A stretch of 61,050 nt of DNA from Enterococcus villorum (GTDB taxonomy: Bacteria; Bacillota; Bacilli; Lactobacillales; Enterococcaceae), in NCBI RefSeq assembly GCF_007990225.1, contig NZ_BJWF01000014.1:1-61050 (forward strand). Reading direction: 5' to 3'. The notes under the pieces were generated by a model. It did no database searches and was not told the origin of the DNA. It saw only the letters and a program-made list of their open reading frames with translations. Shown piece after piece: positions 18,825-28,975 of this stretch; position 1 is the first letter of the stretch; each line of letters begins with the position of its first letter. The translations under genes and the position numbers were made by a program.

Positions 18825-19079
18825 AAACGACATCGAAAAGAAGAGTAGCGATTAAATGTTTGAAGAGAGTCTCTGGTAGCTGAAAAGAGATAGCAGTTAA
18901 TGGTGAAACACATCTTGGAGTCGATTTTCTGAAATGAAGTAGGAAAATCCGGGGAGCCCGTTATAGCTGCGGTCATTGATAGATGACCAGATAAGGTTAA
19001 TTACCGTGAGGAATTAACAAAAAAAGGTGGAACCACGTTATTTACGTCCTTTGATCATTTGATCAGAGGACGTTTTTTT
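18825..19079 (+). promoter_or_regulatory. T-box riboswitch upstream of an amino-acid ABC transporter, probably histidine-type
   Basis: Base of stem I: CGAC 18828-18831 with GTCG 18920-18923. Loop-E motif: AGTA 18844-18847 opposite GAA 18905-18907. The next triplet after one base is CAC (18909-18911), the likely specifier (His), followed by A and a TCTT/AAGA helix. Stem III: GTTAATT/AATTAAC. T-box: AGGTGGAACCACG at 19025-19037. Terminator: ACGTCCT/AGGACGT (19044-19073) plus T8. Caution: the TGGA bulge would pair with a tRNA ending U-CCA, and I cannot confirm that this organism's tRNA-His has U73; ACA (Thr) is the alternative reading. Confidence 0.88.
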
Positions 19080-19129
19080 GTTCTCGTGGACAAGTAAATG
19101 ACAACTATTGATGTTTTGCCTTATTTCTG

Positions 19130-19228
19130 GAATGACTGCGTGAGGTTTCTTTTGTGAAAAAGAAACGAACAGAGGTGGAATCACGTGTTATACGTCCTCT
19201 TGACGAAAGTCAAGGGGACTTTTTATTT
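19130..19228 (+). promoter_or_regulatory. Second, partial T-box module (stem III, antiterminator, terminator)
   Basis: After the first terminator a second copy of only the 3' half appears: a hairpin GTTTCTTTT / AAAAAGAAAC (stem III-like), then AGGTGGAATCACG (19173-19185), then a terminator stem GTCCTCTTGAC / GTCAAGGGGAC (19194-19219) with T5. No second stem I or specifier is visible, so it must depend on the upstream reader or act as a relic. The permease start follows 18 bases later. Confidence 0.8.
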
Positions 19229-19246
19229 AAAAGGAGGAAGAAAGAA

Positions 19247-19888
19247 ATGAATTATTTAATTGAAGTCATGCCACAATTATTGGTGGGTGCTCTCACAACC
19301 TTGAAATTATTTGTTTTTACCTTGATTGGTTCATTACCATTAGGGATCATTTTAGCGTTAGGGTTATCCTTGCATTTTAAACCTATTCGCTATTTCTTAC
19401 AGACTTATGTCTGGATCATGCGTGGTACGCCATTATTATTGCAATTGATTTTTGTATTTTATGGTTTACCAACGATTGGTATCGTATTTGATCGCTTTGA
19501 AGCGGCACTACTGGCTTTTATCTTAAATTACGCGGCTTATTTTGCTGAAATTTTTCGTGGAGGTATCCAATCGATTCCACAAGGGCAATATGAAGCAGCA
19601 CAAGTTTTGCAATTAAGCCCATTTCAGACTGTCAGCAAAATCATTATTCCACAAGTCACCAAAATCGTTTTACCATCCGTTGGAAATGAAGTCATTAACT
19701 TAGTAAAAGATTCTTCTTTAATTTATATCTTAGGTTTAGGAGACGTCATGCGTGCTGGTAAGATTGCCATGGAACGTGACGCCACTTTACTCCCACTACT
19801 TGGGGTTGCTTTGATCTATTTAGCTTTAACAGGAATTTTGACGATTATTATGAAACAAGTTGAAGGAAAATTAAATTACTACCGCTAG
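19247..19888 (+). CDS. Amino-acid ABC transporter permease (PAAT family)
   Basis: 213 residues from the ATG at 19247 with AGGAGG 9 bases upstream; the longer frame upstream is inside the T-box. Inner-membrane channel of a polar amino-acid importer: about five membrane helices, an LxGxLxTLxLF-type start (LVGALTTLKLFVFTLIGSLPLG), YVWIMRGTPLLLQLIFVFYGLP, and the EAA coupling loop ...GQYEAAQVLQLSPFQTVSKIIIPQ. First gene of a three-gene unit (permease, ATPase, binding protein). The T-box makes histidine the best-supported substrate, by inference. Confidence 0.92.
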   Translation: MNYLIEVMPQLLVGALTTLKLFVFTLIGSLPLGIILALGLSLHFKPIRYFLQTYVWIMRGTPLLLQLIFVFYGLPTIGIVFDRFEAALLAFILNYAAYFAEIFRGGIQSIPQGQYEAAQVLQLSPFQTVSKIIIPQVTKIVLPSVGNEVINLVKDSSLIYILGLGDVMRAGKIAMERDATLLPLLGVALIYLALTGILTIIMKQVEGKLNYYR

Positions 19889-19899
19889 GAGGAACGAAC

Positions 19900-20535
19900 A
19901 TGATTGAATTAAAAAAAGTAAGTAAAGCATTTGGGGAAAAGAAAGTCATCAAAGATTTCGATTTAGTGATCCCAGATGGGCAAACATTGGCAATCGTTGG
20001 TCCTTCTGGTGGCGGAAAAACGACACTTCTAAGAATTTTAGCAGGGCTAGAAAAGGCTGATAGTGGCGAATTTTATTTAGATAAAACGCCTTTTGATCCA
20101 TTTGAATTAAAGACAAAGGAACAAGTAGTTGGTGTCGTTTTCCAAGATTTTCAACTATTTCCACATTTAAGTATCTTTGACAATATTACGTTAGCACCAA
20201 AAATGGTATTGAAACAATCAAAAGAAACGTATACGAAAAAAGCCAAAGAATTGGCAACTTCACTTGGGATTAGTGATTTGTTAGATAACTACCCTTATCA
20301 ATTATCTGGGGGACAAAAACAACGAGTGGCGATTGCTCGAGCACTTGCAATGAATCCACGAGTTTTAGCTTATGATGAACCTACCAGTGCATTGGATCCA
20401 GAGCTACGCCAACAAGTTGAAAACTTGATCGTTTCACTAAAATCAGAAGGTGTGACACAAATTATTGTGACCCATGACTTGGTTTTTGCTGAAAATGTAG
20501 GAGATCAATTAGTGAAAGTCATTCCAAATAAGTAG
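19900..20535 (+). CDS. Amino-acid ABC transporter ATP-binding protein
   Basis: 211 residues after AGGAGGAACG. Walker A GPSGGGKTTLLR (about residues 34-45), Q-loop VFQDFQLFPHL, signature LSGGQKQRVAIARAL, Walker B VLAYDEPTSALDPE, H-loop THD. It is shorter than the usual 240 residues because the C-terminal segment after the H-loop is brief (LVFAENVGDQLVKVIPNK), still complete for the core. Energises the permease encoded 11 bases upstream. Confidence 0.94.
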   Translation: MIELKKVSKAFGEKKVIKDFDLVIPDGQTLAIVGPSGGGKTTLLRILAGLEKADSGEFYLDKTPFDPFELKTKEQVVGVVFQDFQLFPHLSIFDNITLAPKMVLKQSKETYTKKAKELATSLGISDLLDNYPYQLSGGQKQRVAIARALAMNPRVLAYDEPTSALDPELRQQVENLIVSLKSEGVTQIIVTHDLVFAENVGDQLVKVIPNK

Positions 20536-20547
20536 AAGGAGAGGCGT

Positions 20548-21384
20548 ATGATGAAAAAAATTAGTTTGTTACTCGCCATTTTTGCAGGGATCATCTTTCT
20601 TTCCGGATGTAGGAATGAAAAGGCAGACAAAGACAATTGGGCAACCATTCAAGAAGAAAAGAAAATAATCATTGGATTAGATGATACGTTTGTACCAATG
20701 GGCTTTCGAGACAAGGAAGGTAAACTAACAGGATTCGATATTGACCTGGCGACAGCCGTTTTTAAAGAATATGGCATAAATGTTGTCTTTCAACCGATCG
20801 ATTGGTCAATGAAAGAATTTGAATTAAACAATGGAACCATTGATCTTATCTGGAATGGTTATTCAAAAACAGCAGAAAGGGCTAAAAAAGTTCAATTTAC
20901 CAAACCATATATGCAAAATGAGCAAGAATTGATTACCCCGAAAAAATCAGGAATCACAAGTTTTGCTCAAATGAAAGGTAAGCTGTTAGGTGCTCAAAAT
21001 GGCTCTTCTGGGTATGATGCATTTACCAAGCAACCCAACGTATTAAAAAACATAGTAAAAAATCAAGATGCTGTTTTATATGATAGCTTTAATGAAGCCT
21101 TAATTGATTTGAAGAGCGGTCGGATTGATGGATTATTAATGGATAAAGTCTATGCGGGATATTACTTGAAACAAAGAAATGAAATTGATGACTTTAACAT
21201 GATAACCGGTGATTATGAAAGCGAAGATTTTGTGGTTGGTGCGCGCAAAAGTGACGATGAATTAGTGAAAAAAATCAATGAAGGAATCGCTCAATTAGAA
21301 AAAACAGGAGAATTCCAAATGATTTCAGAGAAATGGTTCGGAGAAGATGTCACACCAGTTCACGAAACAAAAAAGAGCGAATGA
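20548..21384 (+). CDS. Amino-acid ABC transporter substrate-binding lipoprotein
   Basis: 278 residues; GGAGAGGCGT precedes two adjacent ATGs (20548, 20551). Signal peptide with lipobox FLSGC (Cys21), so anchored outside the membrane. Family 3 binding-protein fold: IIGLDDTFVPMGFRDKEGKLTGFDIDLATAVF, DLIWNGYSKTAERAKKVQFTKPYM, LGAQNGSSGYDAF, and GRIDGLLMDKVYAGYYL. The EGIAQLEKTGEFQMISEKWFGED ending is typical. Acts with the permease and ATPase just upstream; the T-box suggests histidine. Confidence 0.93.
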   Translation: MMKKISLLLAIFAGIIFLSGCRNEKADKDNWATIQEEKKIIIGLDDTFVPMGFRDKEGKLTGFDIDLATAVFKEYGINVVFQPIDWSMKEFELNNGTIDLIWNGYSKTAERAKKVQFTKPYMQNEQELITPKKSGITSFAQMKGKLLGAQNGSSGYDAFTKQPNVLKNIVKNQDAVLYDSFNEALIDLKSGRIDGLLMDKVYAGYYLKQRNEIDDFNMITGDYESEDFVVGARKSDDELVKKINEGIAQLEKTGEFQMISEKWFGEDVTPVHETKKSE

Positions 21385-21449
21385 TGTAAGCTCCATCAGT
21401 TTTTAACAGGACAGGAGTAACAAAGAGCAGTTGTGAAAAGTCTGAATTT

Positions 21450-21670
21450 CCTCAAATAATAAGCCTAAGCAGAGAAAAATAGTTCTACCTATTTTCCCCT
21501 GTTTGGGCTTATTATTGTAGCGACAAGTTTTTGAACTCCTTAGATAGGTCATGAAAAGTAGAAACTGTTTCAACAATTAAGCACGAAAATCGAAAAACAG
21601 TTCTGTGTGGGTTTGATTTTTTGTGTTTCGTTTTCGCATAAGAAATGCGATGAATACTGTTACCTTGATT
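21450..21670. repeat. Dispersed intergenic repeat with long imperfect hairpin
   Basis: Left part (about 21463-21519) is a long imperfect palindrome, AATAATAAGCCTAAGCAG ... CTGTTTGGGCTTATTATT, that can also terminate the ABC transporter transcript. The right part carries the TCATGAAAAG, TTTCAACAATTAAGCAC and CGAAAA blocks shared with 1-125 and 26235-26300. The rest of 21385-21788 has no gene. Confidence 0.55.
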
Positions 21671-21788
21671 TTAGTTAACACTTAAGAACAGCTTCAAGTA
21701 AATAAGAAGATCAATGTCAAAATTCAATGGATAATAAAGAAAATAAAATTGTCACGACCGTCAAAAAGGTCCTATTTCTCTCTTTGTA

Positions 21789-21817
21789 TTGTAAGGGGTT
21801 TCGTGTTATTCTATTTT
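21789..21817 (+). promoter_or_regulatory. Candidate promoter of the GH1 gene
   Basis: TTGTAA, 17-base spacer, TATTTT, 32 bases upstream of the start codon. Confidence 0.45.
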
Positions 21818-21822
21818 AGTAA

Positions 21823-23286
<1,464 letters not shown>

Positions 23287-23393
23287 AGCAGTTGATTATA
23301 AAAAATAGATAAAGGTTGCTTTTTCTAACGAAACAATCTGTTCACTCAAGGAAACAATAAGAAATTTGTAAAAAGTCATCATGATTAGCAAAC

Positions 23394-23441
23394 AGTCAGA
23401 ATTTCCAAAGATCGTTCATCTTAAGGAAATTCTGGCTTTTT
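23394..23441 (+). terminator. Terminator after the GH1 gene
   Basis: AGTCAGAATTTCC (23394-23406) pairs with GGAAATTCTGGCT (23425-23437), followed by TTTTT. Confidence 0.8.
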
Positions 23442-23588
23442 ATATCTTAGTCAAGAATGTCATTTCATGATTTACTTATTCAGTGATTATTCCATAAAAG
23501 AAAGCAATGATAGACATAGCTAAAAAAGAAAACTTTTGTTCCCTCGCTTTTTTTTGTATAATGGAACTTGATGAAATGAGGGATAAAA

Positions 23589-26036
23589 ATGGCAAAGAAA
23601 AAACGTCCTGCAAAGAGAAAGAAAAAGACGAAAAAGCAGCAACAACAGCAGGAACAACTTCTTGCAATCAGTATTGGATTTACTTTGGTATTATTTGCCG
23701 TCTTTGGCTTTTTAAAACTAGGGTTTTTAGGTACTTTAGTTGCGAATGGCTTTCGAATTATTGCTGGAAATAGTTATCAAATTCTCTGTTTGTTATTAGC
23801 GGTTTTAGGCTTTTGGGTCGTGGTTAAAAACACCAACTTTAAAATAGGAAAGAGTCGACGCTGGTTTGGTGGTATTCTCTTTTATTTAGGTATTTTACTC
23901 TTTTTACATGCGCATCTTTTTGGAAAACTCCATAGTGGCGAACCTAATATTCTAGGAACAACTTGGGATCTACTCGTAAGTGACATCAAACAAAGCCAAG
24001 TAGATAACAATGTGGGTGGCGGTATGGTTGGAGCAGCATTATACAGTTTTACTTACTTCTTGATCGCACAACCAGGTAGTTATTTTGTCGCAATTTTATT
24101 GCTTGTGACTGGTGCCATCTTATTTAGTGATCTACAAGGATATCAACTGGTGAATGGTTTGCAAATGATGGGCGAACGACTTCAAGAGTTACTAGAAGGA
24201 GACCCTGCCAAAAAAGAGAAAAAGCAAGCAGCCAAAGAAGAACGGCAACAACAGCGCGCCCAAGCTCGTGAAGAGAAAAAACAAGCAGCTAAAGAAGCGG
24301 CAGAAGCTGAAATTGCTGAACTTGAAAAACGACGATTGAGCAAACAACAAGAAGAACCGATGCATTCTTATCAGGAAGAAATGATAGAAGATGAACCAGA
24401 ACAATTAAGTTTTGTACCAATTGACAGTTTTCAAGGAACGGTTTCACCTGTAACAAAGAACGTACCAAATGAAGAGTCATCATCACCAGCAAATACGCTG
24501 GTGGATCAACTGGAAAATGAAGGATTAGAAGACGATGGTTCAGCTCTAGAATTTGAAATTGAAGCAGAACAAGAAAACCAAGATTATGAATTACCTTCCA
24601 TCGATTTACTTGATTCTGTAAAAACGACTGATCAAAGTGATGAGTACAAAAAAATCGAAAAAAATATTGGCGTCTTGGAACAAACCTTTCAAAGCTTTGG
24701 TGTCGATGCAAAAGTAGTGAAAGCCAGTTTAGGACCTTCTGTCACGAAATTTGAAGTTCAACCAGCTGTAGGGGTAAAAGTAAGTAAAATCGTTAGTCTA
24801 ACCGATGATATTGCTTTAGCGCTAGCGGCTAAAGACGTTCGAATGGAAGCCCCAATTCCTGGGAAATCTTTGATTGGAATCGAGGTACCAAACAGTAAAA
24901 TTAGTATGGTTTCTTTTAGAGAAATCATCGAAGCCCAACCCAATCATCCTGATAAATTGTTAGAAGTTCCTTTAGGTCGTGACGTTTCTGGACGAGTCCA
25001 AACAGCGGATCTTTCAAAAATGCCCCACTTATTGGTAGCTGGTTCGACAGGTAGTGGGAAATCAGTTGCGATAAACGGGATCATCACGAGTATCTTAATG
25101 CGAGCGAAACCTCATGAAGTCAAACTGATGATGATTGACCCTAAAATGGTGGAATTAAATATGTATAATGGGATTCCTCATCTATTGACGCCGGTTGTTA
25201 CTAACCCTAGAAAAGCCGCCCAAGCTTTACAGAAAGTTGTCCAAGAGATGGAAGAACGTTATGAGAAATTTGCGGCAACTGGGGTTAGAAATATCACGGG
25301 ATACAATGAATTTGTTCAGCAAAAGAATTTAGAAAACGGAACGAAGCATCCAACGTTACCATTTATTGTGGTAATCGTTGATGAGTTAGCTGATTTGATG
25401 ATGGTGGCAAGTAATGAAGTAGAAGATGCGATCATCCGTTTAGCACAAATGGCACGTGCAGCCGGCATCCACATGATTTTAGCTACACAAAGACCAAGTG
25501 TAGATGTTATCACAGGAATCATTAAAGCCAATGTTCCTTCACGAATGGCATTTGCCGTTTCTAGCGGAACAGATTCACGAACAATTATTGATTCTAACGG
25601 AGCAGAAAAACTCTTAGGTCGAGGGGATATGCTCTTCTTGCCAATGGGAGAAAATAAACCAATTCGTGTACAAGGGGCATTTATTTCTGATCATGAAGTC
25701 GAAAGAGTCGTAAGCTTTGTAACCGATCAACAAGAAGCGCATTACGAAGAAAAAATGATGCCAACCGATGAAGTGGAGTCAAATGGGTCTGTCACGGATC
25801 AACCACAAGATGAACTATTCGAAGAAGCCAAATCACTAGTCATCGAAATGCAAACAGCAAGTATCTCGCTTTTGCAACGAAGATTTAGAATTGGCTATAA
25901 TCGTGCGGCACGTTTAGTCGACGAATTGGAAGCACATGGCGTCGTAGGTCCATCGGAAGGAAGTAAGCCAAGAAAAGTATTTATTGAACAAGTCGAAGAA
26001 CCAACCGACATGATTCCTACCGATCAAGAAACTTAA
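23589..26036 (+). CDS. ftsK: DNA translocase FtsK/SpoIIIE
   Basis: 815 residues. Septal ATP-driven pump that clears chromosomal DNA at division. N-terminus: basic stretch then about four membrane helices (residues 25-190); a charged Gln/Glu/Lys-rich linker (about 200-340); the motor from about 350, with Walker [14 protein letters not shown] starting near residue 485, Walker [13 protein letters not shown], and the [12 protein letters not shown] motif; C-terminal winged-helix gamma domain ([29 protein letters not shown]) that reads KOPS/SRS orientation sites. Start ATG follows GAGGGATAAAA. Monocistronic. Confidence 0.96.
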   Translation: MAKKKRPAKRKKKTKKQQQQQEQLLAISIGFTLVLFAVFGFLKLGFLGTLVANGFRIIAGNSYQILCLLLAVLGFWVVVKNTNFKIGKSRRWFGGILFYLGILLFLHAHLFGKLHSGEPNILGTTWDLLVSDIKQSQVDNNVGGGMVGAALYSFTYFLIAQPGSYFVAILLLVTGAILFSDLQGYQLVNGLQMMGERLQELLEGDPAKKEKKQAAKEERQQQRAQAREEKKQAAKEAAEAEIAELEKRRLSKQQEEPMHSYQEEMIEDEPEQLSFVPIDSFQGTVSPVTKNVPNEESSSPANTLVDQLENEGLEDDGSALEFEIEAEQENQDYELPSIDLLDSVKTTDQSDEYKKIEKNIGVLEQTFQSFGVDAKVVKASLGPSVTKFEVQPAVGVKVSKIVSLTDDIALALAAKDVRMEAPIPGKSLIGIEVPNSKISMVSFREIIEAQPNHPDKLLEVPLGRDVSGRVQTADLSKMPHLLVAGSTGSGKSVAINGIITSILMRAKPHEVKLMMIDPKMVELNMYNGIPHLLTPVVTNPRKAAQALQKVVQEMEERYEKFAATGVRNITGYNEFVQQKNLENGTKHPTLPFIVVIVDELADLMMVASNEVEDAIIRLAQMARAAGIHMILATQRPSVDVITGIIKANVPSRMAFAVSSGTDSRTIIDSNGAEKLLGRGDMLFLPMGENKPIRVQGAFISDHEVERVVSFVTDQQEAHYEEKMMPTDEVESNGSVTDQPQDELFEEAKSLVIEMQTASISLLQRRFRIGYNRAARLVDELEAHGVVGPSEGSKPRKVFIEQVEEPTDMIPTDQET

Positions 26037-26084
26037 AAAGGCTGTGATAGAAGCGATCAGCTCTGAGCAAATAGGAGAATATTT

Positions 26085-26300
26085 TTTAAAATAGCTTTTC
26101 ATATTTTTGAAATTTATCCCTTGTTGAGGAGTAGCTTCTAGAACACCGTGGATAGGTTGTAAAAAAGCTATACAAAATAAGACCAAGCAGGGGAAAAATA
26201 TATGTAACTATTTTTCTCTGCTTGGTCTTATTATTACGGATACAAACCCTTGAGCGCAGTTTATAACAAGAAATCATGAAAAAGTTGTTAAGCCTCAAGC
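26085..26300. repeat. Dispersed intergenic repeat with long imperfect hairpin, second full copy
   Basis: AAATAGCTTTTCATATTTTTG at 26091 and TAGCTTCTAGAACACC match the block at 59-121. Then a long palindrome, AATAAGACCAAGCAGGGG ... CTCTGCTTGGTCTTATT (about 26175-26231), matches 21463-21519, and ATCATGAAAAAG matches the other copies. The palindrome may end ftsK transcription. Together 26037-26448 has no gene. Confidence 0.55.
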
Positions 26301-26448
26301 ATTAACGTCATATTTAATAAAACAGCTGAGCATATTTTGTTGAATATAGCGTTAATGTCAAAGAGGTTAGCTTGTGAACATCGTTTATCCAGTTTTAAAA
26401 CAAACTTATGTCCTCTCCATCTTCTATTTTTAAAGAACCAATCACTTT

Positions 26449-26462
26449 TGTAAGCGTTTTAA
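26449..26462. promoter_or_regulatory. Possible CcpA site (cre)
   Basis: TGTAAGCGTTTTAA fits TGNAANCGNTNNCA with one mismatch; 180 bases upstream of the lipase-toxin cassette. Motif-only evidence. Confidence 0.35.
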
Positions 26463-26641
26463 ATCAAACGAAGTAAAAATTACTAGATAAATCTTTTTAT
26501 CAAAAGATAAAAATAGTAGAAAAATATGTGCGTATTTTTAGTTAGAGAAAGGTTTGGATAAGCGACAAAGAATCGCTTAAAAATGTAATTTATCGTTATC
26601 AGTCATCATTATAGAAAGAGAAAAAAGAAAGGACTTGAATA

Positions 26642-27037
26642 ATGAAGAAATATCTAAAAGTAATTTTAAGTATCTTCCTTTGTGTAGGCATAATAGGTAT
26701 TGGAAGGACGCATTATCTGAAACGTCGAGAGGAACAAAGAGCGGTAGAGTTACTAGCGGCAGAAAGACAGTCGGTGAAAGTTCTAAAAGAAAAATTTGCA
26801 GATATTCAAGAAGTAAAGGTCGAACATTTTGAAAAAAATCATACGACAGGCACTTATGGCGCACTTGTAACCATGACAAATACGGAAGGAAAAGCCGTTT
26901 ATTTTGATTATTTTTACACAACACAAGCCAGTAAGATTGGCAGTTATGGTTTAGAAGACGTAGAAGTCCAAAAGGAAGGACGAACAACTAGTACGATTAA
27001 AGTGACCTACATGAATGGTGAGGTCGCATATATATGA
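26642..27037 (+). CDS. Membrane-anchored small protein, candidate immunity protein of the lipase toxin
   Basis: 131 residues after AAAGGACTTGAATA. Residues 5-21 form one hydrophobic anchor without a lipobox; the rest is predicted outside: a charged helix (RREEQRAVELLAAERQSVKVLKEKF) followed by strands (GALVTMTNTEGKAVYFDYFY, STIKVTYMNGEV), a cystatin-like helix-then-sheet pattern. DUF1310-type proteins look similar, but I am not certain of the family. It overlaps the lipase gene by 4 bases (ATGA), so the two are translationally coupled. Position, coupling and an anchored extracytoplasmic domain suggest that it neutralises the neighbouring lipase, like TilA with TslA in Staphylococcus aureus. 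That is inference. Confidence 0.6.
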   Translation: MKKYLKVILSIFLCVGIIGIGRTHYLKRREEQRAVELLAAERQSVKVLKEKFADIQEVKVEHFEKNHTTGTYGALVTMTNTEGKAVYFDYFYTTQASKIGSYGLEDVEVQKEGRTTSTIKVTYMNGEVAYI

Positions 27038-28278
27038 CGATAACAGACGAAGACTATCGTTATCTAAGTGAACATGTTTATTGGTTGGATCCAAAACATC
27101 CTAAATACAATCCAACATACCAAGAAGGTGTCCTAAAGTTAATTGGAAAGACGACATTTAAAATCTTAAAAATACAAGAAAATTCTAAAACAGATGGAAT
27201 GCAAGCAATGGCAGTGGCACCGATAAGAAATGGTGTTGTTGACCAATCCTCAATCGTGATTGTTTATGCGGGGACAAATACAGCAGATATCAATGATATT
27301 ATGACCGATTTAATTACTATTGGCGGTTTATTTGATAAAACTGCGAGTCCCGGTTTTTCAATTGACCGCAGTCCTCAACGTTTAGACGGGCAAGCGACAT
27401 CTTCCTTACAATTTGCTCATAAAGTCAAGCAGTCCTATAGTGATGCACAAATCACAACGACAGGACACTCATTGGGCGCTTATCTGGCTTTGATGGTTGC
27501 TACAGAGAACCAGTGGAGAAGCGTCAGTTTTAATGGTCCAGATCCATATGAAATATTGACGTCAAAGGCTAAAAAATGGGCAAAAAAACATAGAAGTTGG
27601 TTGAAAAATTATCGTCATCGAGGTGATTTTCTTGGTAATTTTATGGGAGATAGAACTGGAGCAGAGATCAAAGTAAATTTAGAAATGGAGCTATCGCTTT
27701 TTGCACAAGCCTACCATTCATTGGCAAGTTGGAAATTCGATGCTAAAGGAAGACTAGTGATTCCAAAGAATGATTTCAATCAGAAAGCATTAGTAAAACA
27801 AGAGGAATATTATTTAAATAAAAGCTTTGAGACCGAGTTAGCGACTTTACATAGAACAAGAGAAAAATTGAAGAAAATAAATGATGGGAATTTATCTACG
27901 AATGCCCGTCTTTACTTAGACAGTCAACAAGCTTCTTTAGTGATACATCAAGCGAAATCAACGCATCAATTAGCACTGACAAAAACAGTGAACATTTATC
28001 AAACAGCTATCAGCGAGACTGAATTGGATTGGAAAAAAATGCTAAGATTAGCCAAATACCAAACGAATCAACTTTCAGATATAGAGATTAAAGAATATTT
28101 AGCCATTGGCGGAGCAACAAGACAAAAACTTGTTCTTGAACCTGCTAGATTTTATCAAGAACAAATCAATCAAGCAAAAAAAATAGATCAAAGATTTGAA
28201 AGATTGGCACAAGAACTGAACAAGAAAATCGCTGAAATACTTCAAAGAGACCGAGAACTTGCTCAATTGTTAAAATAA
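27034..28278 (+). CDS. Lipase-fold protein with C-terminal helical domain, TslA-like type VII effector
   Basis: 414 residues, no signal peptide. Residues about 1-240 are a class 3-like lipase: IVIVYAGTN, then GHSLGAYLALM with Ser146, Asp198 in RHRGDF and His228 in AYHSLASW form a plausible catalytic triad. Residues about 250-414 are almost wholly helical with coiled-coil character (HRTREKLKKIND, ... FERLAQELNKKIAEILQRDRELAQLLK). This toxin-first, LXG-like-helix-last order is that of the type VII secreted lipase TslA. Two small helical proteins follow, like the TlaA-type secretion partners, and a candidate immunity gene precedes. Secretion is inferred; no ESX core genes are in the window. An intracellular lipase is the alternative. 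Confidence 0.65.
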   Translation: MTITDEDYRYLSEHVYWLDPKHPKYNPTYQEGVLKLIGKTTFKILKIQENSKTDGMQAMAVAPIRNGVVDQSSIVIVYAGTNTADINDIMTDLITIGGLFDKTASPGFSIDRSPQRLDGQATSSLQFAHKVKQSYSDAQITTTGHSLGAYLALMVATENQWRSVSFNGPDPYEILTSKAKKWAKKHRSWLKNYRHRGDFLGNFMGDRTGAEIKVNLEMELSLFAQAYHSLASWKFDAKGRLVIPKNDFNQKALVKQEEYYLNKSFETELATLHRTREKLKKINDGNLSTNARLYLDSQQASLVIHQAKSTHQLALTKTVNIYQTAISETELDWKKMLRLAKYQTNQLSDIEIKEYLAIGGATRQKLVLEPARFYQEQINQAKKIDQRFERLAQELNKKIAEILQRDRELAQLLK

Positions 28279-28296
28279 GAATTAGGAGATCCATAT

Positions 28297-28587
28297 ATGG
28301 ATAAAAATAAACAACGACTTATGGCGCAAAAACAAACCTATCTTAAATTGGAAAAGGAATGGGAAACATTAAATATGATTCAAAAAAAGGGAGAGCGTTT
28401 GATTCAAGAGGCGCATGTTAAAATACATCGTTTGTCTCAAGAATACGGTGAAGCCCATGAGGCGATTCTCAAAGCCCATCGAACGATCGCTGATTTAGAG
28501 GAGTCATATGTTAAGAAAATGATGTTAGAAAAAAAGGAGTTGCTTAAACGGTTGGAAATAGCCGAGCAATTCAATCAAACAGAATAA
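28297..28587 (+). CDS. Small helical protein, candidate secretion partner of the lipase
   Basis: 96 residues after TTAGGAG. Almost entirely charged alpha-helix (KQTYLKLEKEWETLNMIQKKGERL, then IHRLSQEYGEAHEAILKAHRTIADLEESY), a helical hairpin without signal peptide or membrane segment. Small proteins of this size and shape (WXG100-like Lap proteins, TlaA proteins) pair with the helical targeting domain of LXG or TslA effectors. Eighteen bases after the lipase gene, so the same operon. Not recognised by family signature; the role is inferred from context. Confidence 0.6.
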   Translation: MDKNKQRLMAQKQTYLKLEKEWETLNMIQKKGERLIQEAHVKIHRLSQEYGEAHEAILKAHRTIADLEESYVKKMMLEKKELLKRLEIAEQFNQTE

Positions 28588-28619
28588 TGTCAAAAAAATA
28601 AATAAAGTGGGTTGATCAC

Positions 28620-28883
28620 TTGATTGAAATTGCGCAAGAGTTACTGAAAGGGTTAGAAAAAAATTTAGAACAACATCATGTACAGGTGATTGGTCAGATT
28701 AATCTTCAACTAGCTTACGCTAAGAAACAAGCAGTTTCCAAAAAGAAAAGGGGTGAAATTAAAGTTGCACAAAGAATGATTGAGGCGACGAATCGAGACT
28801 TAAAGGAACATGTGAAAGGCGAATTTGGAAAGAAAATAAATGAAGTATTAGTCAAGCAACAACAGCTATTGAAAAATTTCTGA
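28620..28883 (+). CDS. Small helical protein, second candidate secretion partner
   Basis: 87 residues with a TTG start at 28620 and only a weak GTGGG upstream, so the start is uncertain. Predicted two-helix protein (IEIAQELLKGLEKNLEQHH ... IKVAQRMIEATNRDLKEHVKGEF ... INEVLVKQQQLLKNF). It is the last gene of the four-gene lipase cassette. TslA-type lipases need two such helical partners, and two are present here. Family not recognised. Confidence 0.55.
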   Translation: MIEIAQELLKGLEKNLEQHHVQVIGQINLQLAYAKKQAVSKKKRGEIKVAQRMIEATNRDLKEHVKGEFGKKINEVLVKQQQLLKNF

Positions 28884-28910
28884 GATTCGTGTTCTTTCCC
28901 TTGTGAACTA

Positions 28911-28939
28911 TTGCATTAGAACCTAGAATCAGTTATAGT
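28911..28939 (+). promoter_or_regulatory. Sigma-A promoter of rlmN
   Basis: TTGCAT, 17-base spacer, TATAGT, 37 bases before the rlmN start. Confidence 0.7.
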
Positions 28940-28975
28940 ATGTAGCGATACTTTGAAAAAAAGAGGGAAATAATT

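Noticed and set aside
18902-18914. AAC (Asn) or ATC (Ile) as T-box specifier
   Set aside because: The loop-E pairing AGTA/GAA and the AAGA/TCTT helix place CAC at the specifier position; ACA stays as the only serious alternative.
24192-24711. Minus-strand frames within ftsK
   Set aside because: They mirror the Gln/Glu/Lys-rich linker of FtsK and lack ribosome sites.
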